Assembly (NCBI RefSeq): GCF_022834715.1
Contig: NZ_BQKC01000001.1
Location: 1,338,501-1,402,500, forward strand
Reading direction: 5' to 3'
Length of the DNA stretch: 64,000 nucleotides
DNA from: Granulimonas faecalis
GTDB lineage: Bacteria; Actinomycetota; Coriobacteriia; Coriobacteriales; Atopobiaceae
Shown here in pieces: positions 7,973-16,413 of the stretch. Each line of letters begins with the position of its first letter. Position 1 is the first letter of the stretch. The translations under genes and the position numbers were made by a program. The notes beneath the pieces are model-generated. The model did not search any database, was not told the DNA's origin, and worked only from the letters and a program-made list of their open reading frames with translations.

Positions 7973-8719
7973 CTACTGGTAGTCGACCACGTCGATCCAG
8001 CGGAGCAGGAAGTCCTTGGCGGACTCCTCACGGCGGCGCGAGAGCTCGGCGGCGGCCACGATGGACATCCAGTTGCGGACAACCTGCTTGGGCGTGTCGC
8101 TCTTCTTGCAGTAGAGGTCGAGGTAGCGCCTGGCCATCTCGTGGTCGTCGATCTCGAACAGGAGGTAGGAGATCGCGGCACCGGCGGCGCCGGAGCCCTG
8201 GGTGGCGTGGGCCCAGTCGCAGGCGTAGAGCTTGCCGTCGTCGCCCACGATGACGTTGGTGGGGTTGAAGTCGCCGTGGCAGACTGAGACCTCGTTGGGC
8301 ATGCCGTCGAGACGCATCTCGAGCTCGTAGCGCGTGGTGGCGTCGAGGACGTCGGTGAGCGACGCGATCATGCGAGCGTACTTGTCCTTCTGGTGCTGGA
8401 GGAGGGGCGCGCGGTGGCTGTGGATGTCGATCTGGAAGTCGACGAACATCGCGAGGTAGCGGTCGAGCTGGTCGGGGTCCTCGGCCATGAGCTCGGCCAG
8501 GGTGCGGCCGGGCACGTAGGTGGTGGTGAGGGCCCAGGAGCCGTCGACCCTGGCCACCGAGACGGGCTCGGGCGTCGAGATGCCGGCCTCGTTGACGCGG
8601 GCGAGGTTGAGCGCCTCGTTGAAGACGTCGGAGACGGGCTTGGTGTCGTTGAAGACCTTGACGATGTTCTCGCCGTCCACGAAGACGGCCTTGTTGCCGC
8701 GCTGGACTATCTGCTCCAC
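7973..8719 (-). CDS. APH/choline-kinase-like phosphotransferase
   Basis: A protein-kinase-like small-molecule kinase. The 248-residue product has a short N-lobe beginning IVQRGNKAVFVDGENIVKVFND, the catalytic loop VCHGDFNPTNVIV (Asp as base, Asn for metal) and the DFG-equivalent YACDWAHA. The start is GTG after GAGAGAGGAACGAGA. The family phosphorylates choline, aminoglycosides or sugars; the substrate is not clear here and an antibiotic-resistance role is not implied. It is 88 bases downstream of adhE in the same direction but has its own terminator. Confidence 0.8.
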   Translation of the reverse strand: MEQIVQRGNKAVFVDGENIVKVFNDTKPVSDVFNEALNLARVNEAGISTPEPVSVARVDGSWALTTTYVPGRTLAELMAEDPDQLDRYLAMFVDFQIDIHSHRAPLLQHQKDKYARMIASLTDVLDATTRYELEMRLDGMPNEVSVCHGDFNPTNVIVGDDGKLYACDWAHATQGSGAAGAAISYLLFEIDDHEMARRYLDLYCKKSDTPKQVVRNWMSIVAAAELSRRREESAKDFLLRWIDVVDYQ

Positions 8720-8807
8720 TCTCGTTCCTCTCTCTCAGGTGTATGGAACAACGGGCGGGCCGGGCGCCCCTCCCCCAAGGGGCGCCCGGCGGCCCGGTCA
8801 AGCCGTG

Positions 8808-11462
8808 TTAGTCCTCGTAGCTCTGGGGCTCGCGGCCGTAGTAGGCGTCGAGGTAGAGCTCCTTGATCTCGCTCATGAGCGGGTAGCGCGGGTTGGCGCC
8901 GGTGCACTGGTCGTTGAAGGCCTGCTCCACCATCTCGTCGAGGGTGTCGAGGAAGCCGGTGCCCTCGTCGTTGTGCTCGGGGATGCCGTAGTCGGCGATG
9001 GTCTTCTTGATACCCACGTGCTCGTTGAGCTCGTCGATGGCGGCGAGGAACTTCTCGAAGACCTCGTCGTCGTTCTTGCCGGTGATGCCCACGTAGCGGG
9101 CGGCCTCGCAGTAGCGCTCCTTGGCCTCGGGGTAGGCGTACTGCGGGAAGGTGCCCATCTTCACCGGGCGGTCGACGGCGTTGTAGCGCATGACGCGGGT
9201 GAGGATGACGGCGTTGGCCACACCGTGGGGCAGGTGGTGGAAGGCGCCGAGCTTGTGGGCCATGGAGTGGTTGACGCCCAGGAAGGCGTTGGCGAAGGCG
9301 ATGCCGGCCATGCAGGAGGCGTTGGCCATGTGCTCGCGGGCCACCGGATCGGCGGCACCCTTGTCATAGGCCGCGGGCAGGTAGTCGAAGACCAGCTTGA
9401 TGGCCTGGAGCGACGCGGGCTTGGTGTAGTCGCTGGCCATGATGGACACGAGGGACTCCAGGGCGTGGGTGAGCACGTCGATGCCGGAGGCGGAGGTGAG
9501 GCCCTTGGGCTGGTTCATCATGTTGTCGACGTCCACGATGGCCATGTTGGGCAGCAGCTGGTAGTCGGCGAGTGGCCACTTGATGCCGGTCTCGGCGTCC
9601 GTGATGATCGCGAACGGGGTGACCTCGGAGCCGGTGCCGGAGGAGGTGGGGACGGCCACGAAGTAGGCCTTGGAGCCCATCTCGGGGAAGGTGAAGATGC
9701 GCTTGCGGATGTCCATGAAGTCCATGGCCATGTCCTCGAAGCGGGCCTCGGGGTGCTCATACATGAGCCACATGATCTTGGCCGCGTCCATGGCGGAGCC
9801 GCCGCCCAGGGCGATGATGCAGTCGGGCTCGAAGGAGCGGATCTGCTTCACGCCCTCCTCGGCGCACTGGAGGGTGGGGTCGGGAGCCACGTCCCAGAAG
9901 CAGGAGTGGACGATGCCCATCTCGTCGAGCTTGTCCTCGATGGCCTTGGAGTAGCCGTTCTTGTAGAGGAACTGGTCGGTGACGATGAAGGCGCGCTTCT
10001 TGCCCATGGTGCCGAGCTCGGCGAGGGCCACCGGCATGCAGCCGCGCTTGAAGTAGATCTTGTCGGGGGTGCGGTACCACAGCATGTTGGTCTGCCTCTC
10101 TGCCACGACCTTGGTGTTGATGAGGTGCTTCACACCCACGTTCTCGGAGATGGAGTTGCCGCCCCAGGAGCCGCAGCCCAGGGTCATGGAAGGCTTGAGG
10201 CGGAAGTTGTAGAGGTCGCCGATACCGCCCTGGGAGCTGGGGGTGTTGATGACGATGCGGCAGGTCTTCATGGCCTCGGCGTGCTTGGCCATCTTCTCCT
10301 TCTCGTTCATCGTGTCGATGTAGAGGGAGCTGGTGTGCCCGTAGCCGCCGTCGGCGATGAGCTGCTCGGCCTTGGCGATGGCGTCGTCGAAGTCCTTGGC
10401 GTGGTACATGGCCAGCACCGGGGAGAGCTTCTCGTGGGCGAACTCCTCGGAGAGCTCCACGGAGTCGACCTCGCCGATGAGGACCTTGGTGTTCTTGGGC
10501 ACGTCGACGCCGGCCATCTCGGCGATGGTGTGGGCGGACTGGCCCACGATCTTGGCGTTGAGGGCGCCGTTGATGATGATGGTCTTGCGGACCTTGTCGA
10601 TCTCGTCGCCCTTGAGGAAGTAGGCGCCGCGACGCTTGAACTCGTCCTTCACGGCCTTGTAGATGTCGTCGAGGACGATGACGGACTGCTCGGAGGCGCA
10701 GATCATGCCGTTGTCGAAGGTCTTGGAGTGCAGGATCGACATGACGGCGAGCTTGATGTCGGCCGAGGAGTCGATGATGGCCGGGGTGTTGCCGGCGCCC
10801 ACGCCCAGGGCGGGCTTGCCGGAGCTGTAGGCGGCCTTGACCATGCCCGGGCCGCCGGTGGCCAGGATGATGTCGGCGTCGCGCATGAGCTCGTTGGTGA
10901 GCTCGAGGCTGGGCTGCTCGATCCAGCGGATGAGGCCCTTGGGCGCGCCCGCGGCCTCGGCGGCCTCGCGCACGACCTTGGCGGCGGCGATGGTGGACTC
11001 CTTGGCGCGGGGGTGCGGGGAGATGATGATGGCGTTGCGGGTCTTGAGAGCCAGCAGGCACTTGAAGATGGCGGTGGAGGTGGGGTTGGTGGTGGGGATC
11101 ACCGCGGCCACCACGCCGATGGGCTCGGCGACGACCTTGTAGCCGCCGGCGGCGTCCTCCTCGACGACGCCGCAGGTCTTGGTGTCCTTGTAGGCGTTGT
11201 AGATGTACTCGGAGGCGTAGTGGTTCTTGATGACCTTGTCCTCCACGACGCCCATGCCGGTCTCCTCGACCGCCTGCTTGGCCAGCGGGATGCGGGCCTT
11301 GTTCGCGGCCATGGCGGCCTCGAAGAAGATCTTGTCGACCTGCTCCTGGTTGAAGGTGGCGTACTCTGCCTCGGCGACGCGCATCTCGTCGAGGGCCGCC
11401 TTCAGGGCGTCGACGCTGTCGATGGTCTCGACGGTGTCGAGGACCTGGTCGGGATTTGCCAT
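8808..11462 (-). CDS. adhE: bifunctional acetaldehyde-CoA / alcohol dehydrogenase
   Basis: Converts acetyl-CoA to acetaldehyde and then ethanol, reoxidising NADH in fermentation; the enzyme family forms cytoplasmic spirosomes. The 884-residue protein has an N-terminal aldehyde dehydrogenase domain with GVGAGNTPAII and the catalytic Cys in DNGMICASEQSV (about residue 245), then an iron-dependent alcohol dehydrogenase domain with IALGGGSAMDAAK and the metal histidines in VNHSMAHKLGAFHHLPHG. The start follows GGAGGTCATCC. The transcript begins about 170 bases upstream from a consensus promoter, which leaves a long leader. Confidence 0.97.
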   Translation of the reverse strand: MANPDQVLDTVETIDSVDALKAALDEMRVAEAEYATFNQEQVDKIFFEAAMAANKARIPLAKQAVEETGMGVVEDKVIKNHYASEYIYNAYKDTKTCGVVEEDAAGGYKVVAEPIGVVAAVIPTTNPTSTAIFKCLLALKTRNAIIISPHPRAKESTIAAAKVVREAAEAAGAPKGLIRWIEQPSLELTNELMRDADIILATGGPGMVKAAYSSGKPALGVGAGNTPAIIDSSADIKLAVMSILHSKTFDNGMICASEQSVIVLDDIYKAVKDEFKRRGAYFLKGDEIDKVRKTIIINGALNAKIVGQSAHTIAEMAGVDVPKNTKVLIGEVDSVELSEEFAHEKLSPVLAMYHAKDFDDAIAKAEQLIADGGYGHTSSLYIDTMNEKEKMAKHAEAMKTCRIVINTPSSQGGIGDLYNFRLKPSMTLGCGSWGGNSISENVGVKHLINTKVVAERQTNMLWYRTPDKIYFKRGCMPVALAELGTMGKKRAFIVTDQFLYKNGYSKAIEDKLDEMGIVHSCFWDVAPDPTLQCAEEGVKQIRSFEPDCIIALGGGSAMDAAKIMWLMYEHPEARFEDMAMDFMDIRKRIFTFPEMGSKAYFVAVPTSSGTGSEVTPFAIITDAETGIKWPLADYQLLPNMAIVDVDNMMNQPKGLTSASGIDVLTHALESLVSIMASDYTKPASLQAIKLVFDYLPAAYDKGAADPVAREHMANASCMAGIAFANAFLGVNHSMAHKLGAFHHLPHGVANAVILTRVMRYNAVDRPVKMGTFPQYAYPEAKERYCEAARYVGITGKNDDEVFEKFLAAIDELNEHVGIKKTIADYGIPEHNDEGTGFLDTLDEMVEQAFNDQCTGANPRYPLMSEIKELYLDAYYGREPQSYED

Positions 11463-11623
11463 GGATGACCTCCATCTGACCTTGGATGTTCCTTGCGGGT
11501 CGGCGCACCCGGGACCGGGCGCAGACCGAATGCTCCCTGACAATGAGATAGTAGCGTTCGGGGAGGGGTTTCGCTACGTGAACCACTTACCGAATTGCAC
11601 TTGACAGGTATTTCTAGCTGGTT

Positions 11624-11688
11624 GAGTTTGAACTCTTATTATATATGTAGTTTCTTATATTGTCAATAAGGACCACTTGGGAATGGTC
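11624..11688 (-). promoter_or_regulatory. adhE promoter with perfect -35/-10 boxes and two dyads
   Basis: On the minus strand TTGACA (11666-11661) and TATAAT (11643-11638) are separated by exactly 17 bases. A dyad GAGTT-TG-AACTC sits just downstream (11635-11624), at the expected start of transcription, and GACCA...TGGTC arms lie upstream of the -35 (11671-11688). The first is placed as a repressor site, the second as an activator site; no protein can be assigned. Confidence 0.85.
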
Positions 11689-11754
11689 ATTTGAGTTTTC
11701 CCGCAGCAACCGGCGGGAGGCCGCGACGCCCTAAGCGGGGACGTTGCGAAAAGT

Positions 11755-11847
11755 GAGGGACCATCCCCTTGGAAACCGATGCCATCTTTTGTTTTGACAA
11801 AGGATCGTTGTTGCCGCAAAAGAATCTGAAAACCAAGGGACGGTCTC
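11755..11847. repeat. short element with imperfect terminal inverted repeats
   Basis: GAGGGACCATCCCCTTGG at the left is answered by CCAAGGGACGGTCTC at the right, about 60 bases apart, in non-coding DNA between adhE and the next gene. The size and ends resemble a small non-autonomous element, but no target duplication is obvious. The rest of the 413-base gap holds only the adhE promoter and leader. Confidence 0.45.
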
Positions 11848-11875
11848 GAGGCGGGGCGGCCCCTGCACAATTACT

Positions 11876-12778
11876 TCAAAACTCGCCGAAGGGGTCGAGG
11901 AGGCGCTCCAGCCACATGACGAGGGCGAGCGGGTCGGCGTCCCCCACCGTAAGGAGAAGCGCCTGGGGGGCGGCGCGGGCGGACGGGAGCGGCGCGAGGG
12001 CCGCGGGCGTCGGGGGCGGGGCGTCGGGGGCCGCGGCGGCGGGCCGCCGGGCGCCGGGTTCCAGGGCATCTGCCGCGGCGAGGACGGCGGCGGGCGACGA
12101 GGCGGGGACGAACGCCACGGAAAAGCCGAAGCCGTTCTCCAGGATGCGCTCGGCCGTGCCGTGGGCGGGGTCGCCCTTGAGGCCGGGGTAGGCCGTTGCG
12201 GCGACGTCGGGATGACAGGCGAGGTAGGAGGCCATGGCGGAGGCGGCGTCGGCCCGGCGGCGGCAGCGCTCCGGGAAGCCCGGCAGCGCGGCGGAGAGGG
12301 CCCGGACGGCCGCGGGCTCCATGGGGCGGGACGCCGCGAGGCGCTCGGCCGCGGAGACGGCGGCGGCATCGCGGAGGGCGTCCCGGGAGAGCGAGAGCGC
12401 GCAGATGGGAGCGGCGGCGGGGCTGGGCGCGGCGGCGGGGCCGAGGCCGAGGGACGAGAGGTCGTCCACGACCACGTCCGCGCCACGCATGGCCGCCGGG
12501 CACAGGTAGGAGCCGGTGGCCGACACGTCGCAGCCGAGAAGGGCGCCCCGGGGCCGTGCGGCCCTCTCGGCGCGGAGGTCGCGCACGGAGAAGGCAGGCA
12601 GCCCCGGGGCGTCGAGGGCGCACGAGACCACGGGGGCGCACGGCACGCCGAGGGTGGCGCCCGCCTCGGCCGGCGTCGCGGCCACGAGCCAGGTGCGGGC
12701 GCAGCGGGCGCCCAGCATCCCGGTCAGGGCCGCGGCGGGGTCGTCGGGGGCGGCAGGCTTGTCGGCGCGGACGGTCAC
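11876..12778 (-). CDS. degenerate Cys/Met-metabolism PLP-fold protein lacking the lysine
   Basis: The sequence follows the cystathionine synthase/lyase fold in its second half. RGADVVVDDLSSLGLG matches GADxVVxSxTKYxxG, LACHPDVAATAYPGLKGDP matches the conserved YPGL block, and NGFGFSVAFVPAS and LLLTVGDADPLALVMWLERLL match the C-terminal domain. In the alignment the PLP-binding lysine is replaced by Ser (about residue 109). With 300 residues it is about 80-100 shorter than family members, missing N-terminal sequence. It is therefore unlikely to be an active PLP enzyme. It starts at GTG overlapping the previous stop (GTGA), so it is translationally coupled to the 127-residue protein. Confidence 0.65.
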   Translation of the reverse strand: MTVRADKPAAPDDPAAALTGMLGARCARTWLVAATPAEAGATLGVPCAPVVSCALDAPGLPAFSVRDLRAERAARPRGALLGCDVSATGSYLCPAAMRGADVVVDDLSSLGLGPAAAPSPAAAPICALSLSRDALRDAAAVSAAERLAASRPMEPAAVRALSAALPGFPERCRRRADAASAMASYLACHPDVAATAYPGLKGDPAHGTAERILENGFGFSVAFVPASSPAAVLAAADALEPGARRPAAAAPDAPPPTPAALAPLPSARAAPQALLLTVGDADPLALVMWLERLLDPFGEF

Positions 12779-13158
12779 TCGGGGTCGGGCGTGGTGTCGT
12801 CGGCGGGGTCGTCCACGTCGCGGGTCTCCTCGAGGGCGCGCTTCTCGTTCTCTGCCACGAGGAGCTCGAGGCGGCCGTGCTGGGAGGGCATCCAGGCCTT
12901 GTAGACGTGGCCCTGGATGCCGCGGCCGAAGTCGTGGGAGGAGGCGGTGTAGCGCTTGGAGTCGCGGCCGCCCACGAGGTCGGCCTTGAGCAGCGGGCCG
13001 GGGATGCCAAAGTACGACATGCCGGACGCCGGGTCGAAGAGCGCCAGGACGTTGTCGTCGGGCGTGGCGTCGACCACGGCGGTCACGAGGGCCATGGTGT
13101 CGTCGTTGAAGGTGAAGTTGCTCTTGGGTCCAGACGTCTTCTTGGCCTTCTTGGTCAT
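12775..13158 (-). CDS. conserved-looking small protein, unknown function
   Basis: I do not recognise this 127-residue protein. It begins MTKKAKKTSG after a GGAGAGCC ribosome site and has a folded-looking core (TMALVTAVVDATPDDNVLALFDPASGMSYFGIPGPLLKADLVGG) followed by a very acidic tail ending DDPADDTTPDPE. There is no membrane segment or signal. Its stop overlaps the start of the lysine-less PLP-fold protein by four bases, which points to a two-protein unit. Confidence 0.65.
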   Translation of the reverse strand: MTKKAKKTSGPKSNFTFNDDTMALVTAVVDATPDDNVLALFDPASGMSYFGIPGPLLKADLVGGRDSKRYTASSHDFGRGIQGHVYKAWMPSQHGRLELLVAENEKRALEETRDVDDPADDTTPDPE

Positions 13159-13310
13159 GGCTCTCCAATCTGGTTGCCGCTGGGGGCGCTCGCGGTTGTC
13201 ATTGGGAGTGATTCTAGGGTTTCTTGCCCACCCGAGTGGATGGGAAGACAGGACGGCCGGCTTTCTGACCGGGAAGGTGCGGCCCGGAGAGGAGCCTCGG
13301 CCGAGGAAGG

Positions 13311-13491
13311 CACGCCAACTTTGAAGTTGGTGCGCACTGGCCGGCCGGAGTGCACGCCAACTTTGAAGTTGGTGCGTGTCGGGAGCGTCCGGCAGCCGTT
13401 TTTTCGGCCGAAACGCGCTCCAACAATGAAGTTGGTGCGTACTTGCGAGCCGGCGCCGGCCGGAGTGCACGCCAACTCTAAAGTTGGCGCG
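13311..13491. repeat. four palindromes of the CCAA-N8-TTGG type, spaced 42, 63 and 52 bp
   Basis: Copies at 13311-13334, 13353-13376, 13416-13439 and 13468-13491 have the form CGCCAA-CTTTGAAG-TTGGTGCG, with small changes. They fill the otherwise gene-free 360 bases between the small protein and the frameshifted nuclease-like gene. The spacings equal about 4, 6 and 5 helical turns. Each arm-centre-arm unit is 22-24 bases and could form a hairpin or bind a dimeric protein. Confidence 0.85.
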
Positions 13492-13519
13492 TATTGGCCG
13501 CGCCCCTATCGGCAGCCTC

Positions 13520-14538
13520 TCACCACACCAGATGCCGCCCCAAGACAAACGCCCTCAGCGCCCTGCGCTCGACCAGCCTGTTGCAGCAAGGGCCCGTCGA
13601 CACCTTTGCACCGAGCTTTCGAGCAAGCTCCCTCACTTTGAGGTCGAAGGCCACCTCGTCCGAGACCATCGGCCATGTCCACCGCACAATGTCCAGGCCC
13701 CGCTCCTTCATCAGCGCGTCGCGAAGGCGGTCTTGCTCCATGGCCTCCCGCGAGTCAAAATGCCCTCCCCCGTCGTACTCCAGCCCCGCACCGTGATCTG
13801 GCCACAAGAAGTCGATCTCGCACCGCCGCTGCCCCCTCATAGCAAACACCTCGTTGCGGCTCAGGTGAATCGGGCTGTTGAGTGCCGGCTTGGGCAGCCC
13901 GTACCCGCCGTCGCGCGCAGAAAGGCAAGCAGCACGTTGAGAGCCGTCTCCATGGGAGAGCGCGAGCCGTCGGCAACGCAGTCCAAGACGCGGCAGACGT
14001 TTGTGCGCGAGAACCACAGCCCCTCGCACGTTTTCGCAAAGGAGCGGATAGAGGCCACCGAGGCGACCGGCTCGCACTGAACGGATGTGCCGGACGGGTC
14101 GTCAAACCGCGGGCTGTACCTGCCACAGAGAAGCGACACCACCACCGCCAGAGAGGCTGGCGAGAGAATCCGGGAGCGCATGAGCACGTAGAGCTCCGGC
14201 GACACCGTGAGCACGCCTTGTTCCGTGGAGCAGAGCGAGCCCTCGGCAAGGGGCATCGCCATGCGGTGCGCAACGAGCCCCTTCGCCCGATGGCGGGCCT
14301 TGCCTTCAGAGACAGCGAGATGCACGGGCACGTCGTCCTCGGGGGCGGCACCCGCCAGCACCCGCACATGCCCGTCGAGCTCGCGGCGCCATGGAAGGTC
14401 CCGCACGAGCGCGGCGTCTGCCGTCGTGCAGGTCGCCCTCTCCAGGGCGCGGTCTGCCTCTTCCTTCGGGACGCGGCGCAAAGGTGCTCGCGAGGCAAAA
14501 AGTGTCCAAGCATCCAGGTCGCACAGGACAATGCTCAT
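13520..14538 (-). pseudogene. frameshifted DUF559/Vsr-like nuclease-fold gene
   Basis: Two overlapping frames together match the intact 345-residue protein at 61.6-62.6 kb. The N-terminal part reads MSIVLCDLDAWTLFAS... to METALNVLLAFLRA. The C-terminal part continues in another frame with RDGGYGLPKPALNSPIHLS, then RRCEIDFLWPDHGAGLEYDG and the conserved D-R-L...G-DIVR-TW end of a Vsr/DUF559 fold. At the junction (around 13.92 kb) the intact copy has LPARRGGYGLP, and the codons here are short by about four bases. The result is a truncated product lacking the nuclease-like domain. A sequencing error is possible. Palindrome repeats start 29 bases beyond its 3' end. Confidence 0.75.
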
Positions 14539-14659
14539 GGGCCCAGTGTGCACGGGCGACCTGACCGGTTTTTGACCGATACCTGACAGTTTGCTGGCCG
14601 CGTCTGTCATTTATCGAGGTAGAGCTGCTTGTTTTTGGTTATGGAGGAATATTGGACCG

Positions 14660-15085
14660 CTACTTTGTGGCCTCGGCGACCATCTGGGCCAACACCTCGG
14701 CGTGGCTGCGGCGCTTCTTGGTGGCCGTGCCGAGGATGGCGACGGAGGCGTGGGGGCCGGCGTCCCTGTCAAAGATGGCGATGCCGCCGCGACCCTCGAT
14801 GAGGGCACGGTAACCGCTGGCGTACTCGTCGAAGTCGATGTCGTGGTGCAGGTAGGGCTGGAGCAGCTCCTGGCTGGGGGCGAGTTCGACGTCGTGCAGA
14901 TAGTCGCAGTGGGCGATGACCCTGGCAAAATACGCGAGGTCGCGCTGCTTGGTGAAGCCGCAGAGCTGGTTGGTGTTGTGCAGGCGCACGTCGAGGAGCA
15001 GGTCGACCTTGTGGTCGACGAGGGTGGTGAAGAACCGCTCGGCGGTGGTCTGGTAGGCGGAAAGGGTGATGACCGATCGGGACAT
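14660..15085 (-). CDS. DUF488 family protein
   Basis: A 141-residue cytoplasmic protein of the DUF488 family, whose biochemical role is unknown. The family pattern is visible: SVITLSAYQTTAERFFTTL at the N-terminus, then VDLLLDVRLHNTNQLCGFTKQRDLAYF (the D-V-R block), and the VAILGTATKKRRSHAEVLA end, which replaces the usual Cys-containing ending. It begins after GGAGGCGCC. The gene stands alone between the broken nuclease gene and a repeat locus. Confidence 0.8.
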   Translation of the reverse strand: MSRSVITLSAYQTTAERFFTTLVDHKVDLLLDVRLHNTNQLCGFTKQRDLAYFARVIAHCDYLHDVELAPSQELLQPYLHHDIDFDEYASGYRALIEGRGGIAIFDRDAGPHASVAILGTATKKRRSHAEVLAQMVAEATK

Positions 15086-15220
15086 GGCGCCTCCTTGGCG
15101 TTGGGGCTCGCGAGGGGTTTATACCCCGCGAGGGGGTCGCCGGTGCCCGCTCCCGCGGCGTCCCCTCGGCGCCCCTCTCTCGGCACCTCTCCTCGGCAGC
15201 GCCCCCTCTCGCCCCCCCTG

Positions 15221-15359
15221 GCACCTGAACGCGGTTGAGGGCGACTCTCTACGACGAACCGCGTCGGAATCCGCCCTCAACCGCGTTCAGGGGCAGGAAA
15301 TCCGCCCTTATTCGCATTCAGGTGGAGAAGGGGGTGTACTCAATCGCGTTCAGGTGCGG
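15221..15359. repeat. repeat family CACCTGAACGCG, locus 1 (four copies)
   Basis: One copy on plus (15221-15245, GCACCTGAACGCGGTTGAGG then GCGAC) is followed by three reversed copies whose TTCAG cores lie at 15286, 15317 and 15349, that is 31 and 32 bases apart. The same family is found at 45.6-45.8 kb. It fills most of the 343 bases between DUF488 and the DegV gene. Nothing else is seen there. Confidence 0.85.
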
Positions 15360-15428
15360 AGGGTGCCAAGAAGGTGGAGGGACACTCCCCGACACCCCGC
15401 ACCCCAGCGTCCCGCGCTCCTGCCGCCC

Positions 15429-16310
15429 TTAGCGCTTCGCGATGGCCGCCGCGCCGAAGGAGCCCGGGCCGCTGTGGGAGGCGATGACGCAGCCGGTCTC
15501 CACCCACTCGACATCCCGGAAGCCCGCCTCGCGCACCCGGGCCTCGGCGTCGGCACGAATCCCGTCGGACAGCCCGTGGGAGTAGACGAAGGCCAGGCGC
15601 GAGCGGTCGAGGTCCTCCTTGGAGAGGAAGTCGTCGAGGAAGGCGCGGCACGCACGGGCCATGGAGCCGCGGTGCTTCTCGGTGGCCACGAGCAGCCCGT
15701 CGATCATCTCGATGGTGGGCTTGATGCGCAGCAGGTGCGCCCCCACGTAGGCGGCGTTGCTCAGACGGCCGCCGGCGCGGAGGAAGGCGAGGTCGCCGGG
15801 GATGAACCCCAGGCGGATACGCCCGGAGAGGTCCCGGGCGAGGTCGGCGGCCTCCCCCACCGTGGCGCCGGGGTTGGCGGCCAGGAACCGTGCCACCTCG
15901 GAGACCAGGAGGTACTGGGCGCAGGTAACGCTCTTGACGTCCACCGAGGTCACGTAGTCGCGGCCCTCGGCGGCGGTGAGGGCCGACTCGTAGGAGCAGG
16001 TGGTGGCGGCTGAGTAGGCCAGGTGCAGGATGTGGGCGTCGGGGCGCTCGGCGTGGATGCGGTCGAAGGCCACGGTGAAGTCGTGGGGCGTGCAGCCGCT
16101 GGTGGTGGGGACGGCGCCGGTCTCGGCGCAGGCGGCGAGCATCCGGGCGCAGGGGACGGAGCCGTCGTCAAAGGTCTCCCCCGCCAGCGTCACGTGCATG
16201 GGCACCACCTCGATGCCCAGGTCCTGGCGGGCGGCGGAGGGAACATCGGCACCGGACTCCACAAGGAGAACGATGGGGGCGGCGGGGCTGGTCTGGGCGG
16301 TGGCGGCCAT
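15429..16310 (-). CDS. DegV family fatty-acid-binding protein
   Basis: DegV proteins (FakB type) bind a fatty acid and present it to the FakA kinase for incorporation into phospholipid. The 293-residue product has the N-terminal VLLVESGADVP, PTTSGCTPHDFTVAFD (the conserved T-S motif), LHLAYSAATTCSYESA and the C-terminal GPGSFGAAA. AGGRLSNAAYVGAHLLRIKPTIEMIDG is the standard central block. Translation starts at ATG after GAGAGGAGCCCCC. Which fatty acid it carries is not predictable. Confidence 0.92.
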   Translation of the reverse strand: MAATAQTSPAAPIVLLVESGADVPSAARQDLGIEVVPMHVTLAGETFDDGSVPCARMLAACAETGAVPTTSGCTPHDFTVAFDRIHAERPDAHILHLAYSAATTCSYESALTAAEGRDYVTSVDVKSVTCAQYLLVSEVARFLAANPGATVGEAADLARDLSGRIRLGFIPGDLAFLRAGGRLSNAAYVGAHLLRIKPTIEMIDGLLVATEKHRGSMARACRAFLDDFLSKEDLDRSRLAFVYSHGLSDGIRADAEARVREAGFRDVEWVETGCVIASHSGPGSFGAAAIAKR

Positions 16311-16364
16311 GGGGGCTCCTCTCGTTTTCAGGCGCCGCTCATGATAAGGGGCCAAAGGATACCG

Positions 16365-16390
16365 GCACAAGGCACCTGTTACCTTTGTGC
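16365..16390. promoter_or_regulatory. inverted repeat upstream of the GH5 gene
   Basis: GCACAAGG...CCTTTGTGC, one base from perfect, with a nine-base centre, ends 23 bases before the glucanase start. It could be an operator or a hairpin in the leader. Confidence 0.5.
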
Positions 16391-16413
16391 AGAACCCTGC
16401 AGAGAGGAGCGCC

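Noticed and set aside
7973-8719. Aminoglycoside resistance gene
   Set aside because: The catalytic loop is of the general APH/choline kinase fold and nothing in sequence or context points to antibiotic substrates.
8520-11468. 982-residue plus-strand frame opposite adhE
   Set aside because: It is the antisense of adhE, with Val/Gly/His-rich composition caused by host codon bias; adhE is certain.
13861-14610. 249-residue protein as a complete gene
   Set aside because: Comparison with the paralogue at 61.6-62.6 kb shows that it lacks the C-terminal domain, which follows in another frame.
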